Shown one piece after another: positions 1-5,072 of a stretch of DNA of 5,072 nt (its first letter is position 1; each line of letters starts with the position of its first letter). The DNA comes from Pseudomonadota bacterium. GTDB taxonomy: Bacteria > Pseudomonadota > Alphaproteobacteria > Rhizobiales > Kaistiaceae. The notes under the pieces were generated by a model. The model saw only the letters and a program-made list of their open reading frames with translations. It did not search any database and was not told where the DNA came from. The stretch is taken from the NCBI GenBank assembly GCA_023391905.1, contig JAEWAD010000097.1, forward strand, positions 1-5,072. Reading direction: 5' to 3'. Made by a program: the position numbers and the translations under genes.

Positions 1-1
1 C

Positions 2-3000
2 CGCGGCGCGCGGGGCGGGGGCGACGCCGACGGCTCGATCCGCGTCAAGGTCGAGGCCAATCCGGCCAGCCTGCCGGTCGCCGTCTCGGCCGAGGGCCCG
101 CTCGCGCTCGACGCCGCCGGACTGACCTGGTCCGGCGGCTTCTCGCTCACCCATGTCGCCGATGACGTCGAGGGCGCCGCGCGCCGTTCGCCCGACTGGC
201 GCGCCTCCGGCAGCTTCGAGCTGCGCCCGGAGCAGCTGAAGCTGCCGGCGATCACGCTTTCGCTCGGGCCGGAGGACCGGCCCTACAGCCTGACCGGCAC
301 CTCGACCGTCGATCTCGGCAAGGCGATGCGGTTCGACGCCGTGCTGAAGGCGCGCCAGCTCGATCTCGACCGCTCGATCGGCAAGGGACCGAACGAGCCG
401 GCCAATGTCGACATGGCCGCGCGGGCCGTCGTGGCGGGGCTCGCCGAACTGCCGGTGCCGGCCATTCCCGGCCGCATCGGCTTCGACATACCCGGCATCG
501 TCATCGGTGGCTCGGTGATCCAGAACCTGCGCTTCGACGCGGTGACGGCCGAGCATGGCTGGGGCATCGAGGAGCTTGGCGCCGATCTCCCCGGCAAGAC
601 CCGTCTCGCCGCTGACGGCGTACTCGCGACCGAGCCGGTGTCTTCCTTCGATGGCGCGGTTCGCCTCACCTCGGAGCAGCCGGCCGTGTTCGCCACCTGG
701 TGGCGCGGCAATCGGACGGGCGCGCGGCCCCAGCTGCAGCCCTTCGACATGTCTGGCCAGCTCCATCTCGCGCCCGGGTCGGTCAACATCTCCGGCATGG
801 CGGCGCGTACCCGCGATTCCAACGTGCGCGGCAGCATCGGCTGGCAGCAGGCCGTCGACGACGACCGCCGGGATCTCTCCGTCGATCTCAAGGCCAATCG
901 CCTCGATTTCGATCAATTGATCGCGCTCGGCGAGCTGTTCGCCGGACAGAGCCTCAGCGATGCCGACAGCATCGCCGATGCCTTCCAGGTCAAGATCTCG
1001 ACGGGCGAGCTCGAGGTGGGAGACACGCGGCTCGAGCAGGTGACGGCCGACGGCAGTTTCGCGGACGGCGTGCTGGTCGCGAACAAGCTGTCGATCGGCG
1101 ATCTAGCCGGCGCCACCATCACGGCGAGCGGCCGTGTCGCCGACCTGACCGGCGCGCCCGGCGGCCAGATCTCCGCCTCGATCGAGGCGTCCGACCTCAC
1201 CGGCACCGCGCGGCTGGTCGACCGCCTCTGGCCGGGCTCCGAGCTCTCCGGCTGGTTCAAGGCGACGGCGCCGCAGCTGGGGCCCGCCAAGCTCGCGACC
1301 GTGATCAATGCCCGCGCCAGCGACGGCGTCACCCACGCCAACCTGACGCTGAACGGCACGGCCGGCGGCACCGCGATCGACACCGCGCTCGGCTTCGTCG
1401 GCACGCCGGCGGGGTGGCGGGATGGAAGGCTGAAGCTCTCGGCGGCGATCGAGAACGGCGATGCCGGCCAGCTGCTGCGTCAGCTCGGCTATGACGCGCT
1501 GTCGTTCGACCAGCCCGGCCGGGCGCGCCTGGAGATCGAGGGCGAGGGCACGCTGGCCGAGGGCGCGGCCGCGACGCTCAAGGGCGATTTCGCCGGCGTC
1601 GCCTACACGGCCGACGGCAAGTTCGGCGTCGATGTGGCGGGCCTGCCGACCTATGAGGGCTCGGTGACCGCGCATGGTGCCGACGCCGCGCCGGCGCTTT
1701 CGCTGGCGGGACTGGCCCTGCCGGGCATCCAGGACGCCTTGCCGATCGAGGCGACCAGCTCGCTCGACGTCAAGGACGGGGTGGCGACGCTGTTCTTTCG
1801 TGATGCGCGCCTCGGCGAGGTACAGGCGAGCGGCTCGATCGATCTTGGCCGCGAGGCCGGGCGCTGGAAGCTGAAGGGCGACGTCGCCGTCGACGAGGCG
1901 GACCTGTCGCGGGCGGCCGCGCTGGCGTTCGGACTGCCGCAGGACCTGCTCGTCGGCACCGACGCGATCTGGTCGAAGGCCACCTTCGCCCGGCCGGTCC
2001 TGAACGGCTTCGACGCCGTCTTCCGGCTCTCCGCCGACCGGCTTCTCGTCGCGGACGGCATCGCCGTCTCCAATGCGGCGCTGGAGACCAGCTTCTCCGG
2101 CGACCGGACCGAGCTCCGGCTGACGCATGGCGATTTCGCCGGCGGCAAGGCGACGGGCTCGCTGTCGATCGTCAATCCGGAAGGCGATGCCTCGGTGTCC
2201 GGCCAGGTCTCGGTCACGGGCGCTGCGCTCGCCGACGTCGTCTGGCAGCGCGACGGCCGCTCGGTCGCCGAGGGCAGCTTCGACCTCTCCGGCCAGTTCG
2301 AAGGAACGGGGCGCTCGGCCGCCGGGATCGTCTCGTCGCTCTCGGGCGGCGGCTCGCTCCGCGTCGGCGCCGGCTCGGCGCGCTTCGTCAATCCGGAGGC
2401 GTTCGGCGCCGTCATCCGCGCCTCCAATGCGGGCCGCGAGATCGGCGAGGCCGAGCTGCGCAAGCTCTTCGCCGGCTATCTCGACGCGGGCACGCTGGCC
2501 TTCGACCATGTCGAGGGCGCGTTCACCATCGCCGCCGGCACGATGCGGGTGCAGAACCTGAACGTCGCCAACGCCAGCGCCACCATGGTGGGCGGCGCGA
2601 CCATCGACCTGAACGCCGAGACCATCGACAGCCAGTGGACGTTGACGATCGATCCGGGCGCGGATCGCGTCAGCGGGGCCGTGCCGCAGGTGGGGCTCGT
2701 CTTCTCCGGTCCGCTCGCCGATCCGACGCGGCGCATCGACGTGGCGCCGCTGGCCGGCTTCCTCGCCGTGCGCGCCTTCGAGCGCGAGGTCGAACGGATC
2801 GAGAAGCTGCAGGCCGAGATCGTCGAGAAGGAAAAACTCCGTCGCCTCGTCCGCGCCGCCCGCGACGATGACGAGCGTCGGGCCGAGGCCGAGCGCAAGG
2901 CCGAGGAGGCCCGCAAGGCGGCCGAGGAAGCTGCCAAGGCCGCTCAGGAAGCGGCGGACCGCGCGGCCAAGGAGGCGGCGGACCGGGCCGCCAAGGAGGC

Positions 3001-3283
3001 CGCCGACAAGGCAGCCGCCGAAGCCGCCGCGGCCAAGAAGGCCGAGGCCGCCCGCAAGGCGGAAGCCGTGCGTCTCCAGAAGGAGGAGCAGGCCCGCAAG
3101 GCCGCCGCCGAGGCGGCCCAGCGCGGGCAGTTCGACATCGACGGGATCGAGTCCCTCTTGAAGAAGTTCGACGAGCCGGCGCCGCGACCGCAGGCGCGGC
3201 CGCAACAGTTCCAGCTGCCGTCGCCGGGCGTGGATCCGGGCGCACCCATGGTGCTGATGCCGCCGGCGTCTATTCCGAACTGA
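2..3283 (+). CDS. AsmA-family protein with TolA-like C-terminal extension (5' partial)
   Basis: The frame is open from the left edge to the TGA at 3281-3283, giving 1093 visible residues. The ATG at 326 is internal, because in-frame coding with the same character (ending SLTGTSTVDLGKA just before it) runs upstream. Residues 1 to about 745 are repeating short beta-strand units of alternating hydrophobic and polar residues, as in AsmA/TamB-type repeating-beta-groove proteins. Residues about 747-927 resemble the AsmA C-terminal region, including the runs VNASATMVGGATIDL and GPLADPTRRIDV. Residues about 928-1040 form a long Ala/Lys/Glu/Arg-rich helix. A short amphipathic segment (DIDGIESLLKKFDE) and a tail with 11 prolines in 36 residues follow. 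The visible part has no cysteine, which suits a periplasmic location. Family knowledge: an N-terminal inner-membrane anchor (outside the window) and a role in envelope lipid homeostasis or transport. The exact substrate is unknown. The family call is strong; orthology to E. coli AsmA is not claimed, so no symbol is given. The last 14 bp overlap the convergent RHH gene. Confidence 0.88.
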   Translation, partial: RGARGGGDADGSIRVKVEANPASLPVAVSAEGPLALDAAGLTWSGGFSLTHVADDVEGAARRSPDWRASGSFELRPEQLKLPAITLSLGPEDRPYSLTGTSTVDLGKAMRFDAVLKARQLDLDRSIGKGPNEPANVDMAARAVVAGLAELPVPAIPGRIGFDIPGIVIGGSVIQNLRFDAVTAEHGWGIEELGADLPGKTRLAADGVLATEPVSSFDGAVRLTSEQPAVFATWWRGNRTGARPQLQPFDMSGQLHLAPGSVNISGMAARTRDSNVRGSIGWQQAVDDDRRDLSVDLKANRLDFDQLIALGELFAGQSLSDADSIADAFQVKISTGELEVGDTRLEQVTADGSFADGVLVANKLSIGDLAGATITASGRVADLTGAPGGQISASIEASDLTGTARLVDRLWPGSELSGWFKATAPQLGPAKLATVINARASDGVTHANLTLNGTAGGTAIDTALGFVGTPAGWRDGRLKLSAAIENGDAGQLLRQLGYDALSFDQPGRARLEIEGEGTLAEGAAATLKGDFAGVAYTADGKFGVDVAGLPTYEGSVTAHGADAAPALSLAGLALPGIQDALPIEATSSLDVKDGVATLFFRDARLGEVQASGSIDLGREAGRWKLKGDVAVDEADLSRAAALAFGLPQDLLVGTDAIWSKATFARPVLNGFDAVFRLSADRLLVADGIAVSNAALETSFSGDRTELRLTHGDFAGGKATGSLSIVNPEGDASVSGQVSVTGAALADVVWQRDGRSVAEGSFDLSGQFEGTGRSAAGIVSSLSGGGSLRVGAGSARFVNPEAFGAVIRASNAGREIGEAELRKLFAGYLDAGTLAFDHVEGAFTIAAGTMRVQNLNVANASATMVGGATIDLNAETIDSQWTLTIDPGADRVSGAVPQVGLVFSGPLADPTRRIDVAPLAGFLAVRAFEREVERIEKLQAEIVEKEKLRRLVRAARDDDERRAEAERKAEEARKAAEEAAKAAQEAADRAAKEAADRAAKEAADKAAAEAAAAKKAEAARKAEAVRLQKEEQARKAAAEAAQRGQFDIDGIESLLKKFDEPAPRPQARPQQFQLPSPGVDPGAPMVLMPPASIPN
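2951..3022 (+). repeat. 24-bp in-frame tandem repeat, three units, in the AsmA-protein helix
   Basis: Three consecutive 24-bp units (2951-2974, 2975-2998, 2999-3022) encode AADRAAKE, AADRAAKE and the degenerate AADKAAAE. The first two units differ at only two bases; the third is more diverged. The repeat sits inside the alanine/charged helix and keeps the frame, so unit gain or loss would lengthen or shorten the helix by eight residues. Such repeats are typical of TolA-like helices and probably arose by slippage or local duplication. Confidence 0.8.
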
Positions 3284-3512
3284 GGGGGGCGTTCTCCGGT
3301 GCGCCGAGCTTGTCCTGGTACCAGGCGAGGACGGCGAGGCGGATGGCCGAGGAGAGGTTCGTCTCGGCCCGGCGCTCGCCGTCGATCGCGGCGATCAGGC
3401 CGGCGAGGCTCTGGCCCTGCGCCGCGGCGATCATCCGCAGCGCCTGCCAGAAGGGTTCTTCAATCGAGATGGAGGTCTGGTGGCCGGCGATCGAGACCGA
3501 GCGCTTCTTCAT
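3270..3512 (-). CDS. Ribbon-helix-helix domain protein (RHH_4 type)
   Basis: This 80-residue protein opens MKKRSVSIAGHQTSISIEE, with a beta-strand of alternating residues, followed by helices around FWQALRMIAAAQG and SLAGLIAAIDGER, then NLSSAIRLAVLAWYQ. That layout matches the RHH_4 family (Pfam PF13467) of small alphaproteobacterial proteins with a ribbon-helix-helix fold. In this fold the N-terminal strands of a dimer normally contact DNA, so a DNA-binding or regulatory role is an inference; no target is known. The ATG at 3512-3510 overlaps the TGA of the DUF4169 gene (ATGA), and no clear Shine-Dalgarno precedes it, so it is probably translated by coupling to that gene. It ends in TAG at 3272-3270, inside the 3' end of the convergent AsmA-family gene. 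No membrane segment or signal peptide is seen. RHH antitoxins were considered, but the partner gene does not look like a toxin. Confidence 0.87.
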   Translation of the reverse strand: MKKRSVSIAGHQTSISIEEPFWQALRMIAAAQGQSLAGLIAAIDGERRAETNLSSAIRLAVLAWYQDKLGAPENAPLSSE

Positions 3513-3709
3513 GCCACGGTCGGATCGGTGCCGTCTTCGCGCTGGTGATCGTCGAGGTGACGGCGCGCCTTCTCGGCGGCGATGCGGTCGAGCGCCTTTT
3601 CGGCGCGGGTCCGGCCGAAGCGGACGCGGTTTTCTTCCGAGACCGCCGCCTTCTCGCGGCGGGCCTTTTCCTTGCGGACGCGGTTCAGATTGATGATCTC
3701 GGCGCTCAT
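3509..3709 (-). CDS. DUF4169 family small charged protein
   Basis: The 66-residue product begins MSAEIINLNRVRKEKARREK and contains ENRVRFGRTRAEKAL. This pattern of an N-terminal INLNRVRK segment, a charged helix and an NR..FGRT motif is typical of DUF4169 (Pfam PF13770). It is dominated by Arg, Lys, Glu and Asp, has a small net positive charge, and is probably one long helix with a polar tail. It has no cysteine, membrane segment or signal peptide, so it is likely cytosolic. Function is unknown; a nucleic-acid or protein partner is plausible from composition only. The frame stays open far upstream, through antisense of fumC, but the perfect AAGGAGG six bases before the ATG at 3709-3707 fixes this start. 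Its TGA overlaps the ATG of the RHH gene, indicating a two-gene translational unit. It lies 185 nt downstream of fumC on the same strand, so readthrough from fumC is possible. Confidence 0.88.
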   Translation of the reverse strand: MSAEIINLNRVRKEKARREKAAVSEENRVRFGRTRAEKALDRIAAEKARRHLDDHQREDGTDPTVA

Positions 3710-3715
3710 GACAAG

Positions 3716-3722
3716 CCTCCTT
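3716..3722 (-). promoter_or_regulatory. Consensus Shine-Dalgarno of the DUF4169 gene
   Basis: Read on the minus strand this is AAGGAGG, fully complementary to the 16S rRNA 3' end, six bases before the ATG. It decides the start over in-frame upstream ATGs such as the one in the hairpin arm at 3848-3846 and another at about 3805, neither of which has a well-spaced Shine-Dalgarno. The following RHH gene lacks such a site, so this one probably serves both genes. Confidence 0.85.
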
Positions 3723-3742
3723 CTGGACCCGTCGCCAACCTG

Positions 3743-3767
3743 CATGCGCGTTGCGCGCGGGCGCATG
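3743..3767. repeat. 7-bp inverted repeat in the DUF4169 leader
   Basis: The arms catgcgc (3743-3749) and gcgcatg (3761-3767) are perfectly complementary around an 11-nt GC-rich loop. In the minus-strand transcript it would fold about 21 nt upstream of the Shine-Dalgarno. It could be an operator half-site pair or a leader hairpin. In DNA this rich in CG dinucleotides it could also be chance. Confidence 0.4.
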
Positions 3768-3817
3768 TCGGATGCCGACGCTTGCTGGAGGGCCGGCGTC
3801 ATCGTCCCGGCGCGCCG

Positions 3818-3857
3818 TTCGTCCTCCATGCCGCTATCAGTGCGCATGGAGGACGAA
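3818..3857 (-). terminator. Perfect 14-bp hairpin, candidate fumC 3' terminator or mRNA stabiliser
   Basis: The arms ttcgtcctccatgc (3818-3831) and gcatggaggacgaa (3844-3857) are exact inverted complements separated by 12 nt. In the fumC direction the hairpin starts 37 nt after the stop codon, a normal place for a 3' end structure. No U-tract follows on the minus strand (the next bases are CGGCGCGCC), so it does not meet the classical intrinsic-terminator pattern. It may instead protect the fumC mRNA from 3' exonucleases, act with Rho, or serve as a protein-binding dyad for the downstream pair. The structure is certain; the role is inferred. Confidence 0.5.
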
Positions 3858-3873
3858 TTGTCCAGATCCGTAG

Positions 3874-3889
3874 TGTGACGGAGATCACT
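3874..3889. promoter_or_regulatory. CRP/FNR-family-like dyad (TGTGA-N6-TCACT)
   Basis: On the plus strand the bases read TGTGA, six spacer bases, then TCACT. This matches nine of the ten positions of the CRP half-site pair TGTGA-N6-TCACA. It lies a few bases past the fumC stop and about 165 nt upstream of the DUF4169 start. If functional it would more likely act on the DUF4169-RHH unit than on fumC. No convincing promoter is visible next to it, so this is a candidate only. Confidence 0.3.
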
Positions 3890-3894
3890 CCATC

Positions 3895-5072
3895 TCAGTT
3901 CGGCGCGATCATGTCCTCGGGGCGGACGATGGCGTCGAACTCCGCATCCGTCACATAGCCGCCGCCGACGGCCTCCTCGCGGAGCGTCGTGCCGTTCTTG
4001 TGCGCGGTCTTGGCGATCTTCGCGGCGTTGTCGTAGCCGATCTTCGGGGCAAGCGCGGTGACGAGCATCAGCGAGCGCTCGACGCCCGCCTTGATGTTGT
4101 CGAGGCGCGGCTCGATGCCGACGACGCAATTGTCGGTGAAGGAGACGGCCGCGTCGGCGAGGATGCGCACCGACTGCAGGAAGCTGTAGGCCATCACCGG
4201 GTTGTAGACGTTGAGCTCGAAATGGCCTTGGCTGCCGGCGAAGGTGATGGCGGCCTGGTTGCCGAAGATCTGCACGCAGACCTGGGTCAGCGCCTCGCAC
4301 TGGGTCGGATTGACCTTGCCCGGCATGATCGACGAGCCAGGCTCGTTCTCGGGCAGCGACAGCTCGCCGAGGCCGGCGCGCGGGCCCGAGCCGAGCAGAC
4401 GGATGTCGTTGGCGATCTTGAACAGCGAGCCGGCGACCGTGTTGATCGCGCCATGCGAGAACACCATCGCGTCATGCGCGGCCAGCGCCTCGAACTTGTT
4501 CGGCGCCGAGGTGAAGGGCAGGCCGGTGATCGATGCGATCGCGCTGGCGACGCCCTCGGCGAAGCCGATCGGCGCGTTCAGGCCGGTGCCGACGGCGGTG
4601 CCGCCCTGGGCGAGCTGCATCAGGTCCGGCAGCGTCATCTCGATGCGCTTGATGCCGTTCTCGACCTGCTGGGCATAGCCGGAGAATTCCTGGCCGAGCG
4701 TCAGCGGCGTGGCGTCCTGGGTGTGGGTGCGGCCGATCTTGACGATCGACGCCCAGTCCTTCGCCTTGGCGTCGAGGGCTGCATGCAGGTGCTTCAGCGC
4801 CGGCAGCAGGCGGTGGACGATCTCCTCGGCGGCGGCGATGTGCATCGCCGTCGGATAGGTGTCGTTCGACGACTGGCTCATGTTGACGTGGTCGTTGGGG
4901 TGGACGGGCTTCTTGGAGCCCATCACGCCGCCCAGCATCTCGATCGCGCGGTTCGAGACGACCTCGTTGGCGTTCATGTTCGACTGCGTGCCCGAGCCGG
5001 TCTGCCAGACGACGAGCGGGAAGTGATCGTCGAGCTTGCCGCTCGCCACCTCGTCGGCCGCGCGCGCGATCA
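3895..5072 (-). CDS. fumC: Class II fumarate hydratase FumC (5' partial)
   Basis: Catalyses reversible hydration of fumarate to L-malate in the TCA cycle. The class II enzyme is iron-independent, cytosolic and homotetrameric. The frame is open to the right edge and begins with IARAADEVASGKLDDHFPL, as in the interior of FumC. The GTG at 5049-5047 is internal, not the start. Alignment by eye to E. coli FumC gives a constant offset, so about 72 N-terminal residues are missing. Active-site residues are present: S98 and T100 in WQTGSGTQSNMN, N141 in SQSSND, T187/H188 in GRTHTQDATP, and S318, K324 and N326 in the signature GSSIMPGKVNP (E. coli numbering). The secondary B-site residues H129, N131 and D132 (HPND) are also kept. 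The fumarase C-terminal domain is complete, with NGTTLREEAVGGGYV, and the protein ends MIAPN with TGA. It is collinear in this part with no frameshift. The mononuclear superfamily relatives aspartase and argininosuccinate lyase fit less well. Confidence 0.97.
   Translation of the reverse strand, partial: IARAADEVASGKLDDHFPLVVWQTGSGTQSNMNANEVVSNRAIEMLGGVMGSKKPVHPNDHVNMSQSSNDTYPTAMHIAAAEEIVHRLLPALKHLHAALDAKAKDWASIVKIGRTHTQDATPLTLGQEFSGYAQQVENGIKRIEMTLPDLMQLAQGGTAVGTGLNAPIGFAEGVASAIASITGLPFTSAPNKFEALAAHDAMVFSHGAINTVAGSLFKIANDIRLLGSGPRAGLGELSLPENEPGSSIMPGKVNPTQCEALTQVCVQIFGNQAAITFAGSQGHFELNVYNPVMAYSFLQSVRILADAAVSFTDNCVVGIEPRLDNIKAGVERSLMLVTALAPKIGYDNAAKIAKTAHKNGTTLREEAVGGGYVTDAEFDAIVRPEDMIAPN

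Noticed and set aside
283..897. A 204-codon minus-strand open frame under the AsmA-family gene
   Set aside because: Its Ser/Arg/Pro-rich product without motifs is typical of antisense frames in high-GC DNA.
1103..3205. A 700-codon open frame on the minus strand, antisense to the AsmA-family gene
   Set aside because: It mirrors the GC-rich codon pattern of the real gene. Its product is a low-complexity Arg/Gly/Leu/Ala sequence with no recognisable motif, whereas the plus strand gives clear AsmA features throughout.
3270..3709. Toxin-antitoxin module interpretation of the small gene pair
   Set aside because: The RHH protein could look like an antitoxin, but the DUF4169 protein shows no RelE, PIN, MazF or other toxin signature, and the order and families fit a housekeeping alphaproteobacterial pair better.
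3808..3817. Ten-base palindrome cggcgcgccg
   Set aside because: Short CG-only palindromes are expected often at this base composition, and it has no loop or partner element.
3836..3864. Possible minus-strand promoter TGGACA - 17 nt - ACTGAT for the DUF4169 gene
   Set aside because: The -10 element is poor and the pair lies largely within the 14-bp hairpin. It is not good enough to annotate.
3299..3958. Plus-strand open frames (219 and 98 codons) across the DUF4169 and RHH region
   Set aside because: Their products are Arg/Ser-rich with no motif, and the minus strand in the same place encodes two recognisable families.
3710..4300. N-terminal extension of the DUF4169 frame upstream into fumC antisense-frame sequence
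   Set aside because: The DUF4169 family start MSAEIINLNR has a perfect Shine-Dalgarno at 3716-3722. The upstream residues are Arg-rich shadow of fumC.
5047..5049. GTG as the start codon of fumC
   Set aside because: The frame and FumC similarity continue to the window edge, and about 72 residues of the family's N-terminal region are still missing upstream.

Overview
The window is very GC-rich, with G or C at most third codon positions. Its gene content fits an alphaproteobacterium, most likely of the order Hyphomicrobiales (Rhizobiales). The pointers are a large AsmA-family protein with an alanine/lysine/glutamate-rich C-terminal extension, a class II fumarase, and a DUF4169 plus RHH_4 gene pair of the kind seen in that group. 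I cannot name a genus from the sequence alone.

Layout. Positions 2-3283 (+) hold the 3' 1093 codons of a large AsmA-family envelope protein whose N-terminus lies left of the window. Three genes face it on the minus strand. In their own reading order they are fumC (5072-3895, N-terminus cut off by the right edge), a 66-residue DUF4169 protein (3709-3509) and an 80-residue ribbon-helix-helix protein (3512-3270). The last two overlap by an ATGA stop/start junction and probably form one translationally coupled unit. The RHH gene and the AsmA gene converge and share their last 14 bp, so no room is left between them for an ordinary terminator.

The only real non-coding stretch is the 185 nt between fumC and the DUF4169 gene (3710-3894). 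It is structured: a CRP-like dyad just past the fumC stop, a perfect 14-bp inverted repeat that may be the fumC 3' hairpin, a second 7-bp inverted repeat, and a consensus Shine-Dalgarno sequence that fixes the DUF4169 start.

Function. FumC interconverts fumarate and L-malate in the TCA cycle. The AsmA-family protein is expected to be anchored in the inner membrane, to cross the periplasm and to take part in outer-membrane lipid homeostasis. DUF4169 and RHH_4 have no established role; the RHH fold suggests DNA binding. Apart from convergent overlap there is no evident functional link between the AsmA gene and the others. Most of the window is ordinary chromosomal sequence. The least explained part is the DUF4169/RHH pair and its structured leader. 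I found no RNA genes, mobile elements or CRISPR arrays.
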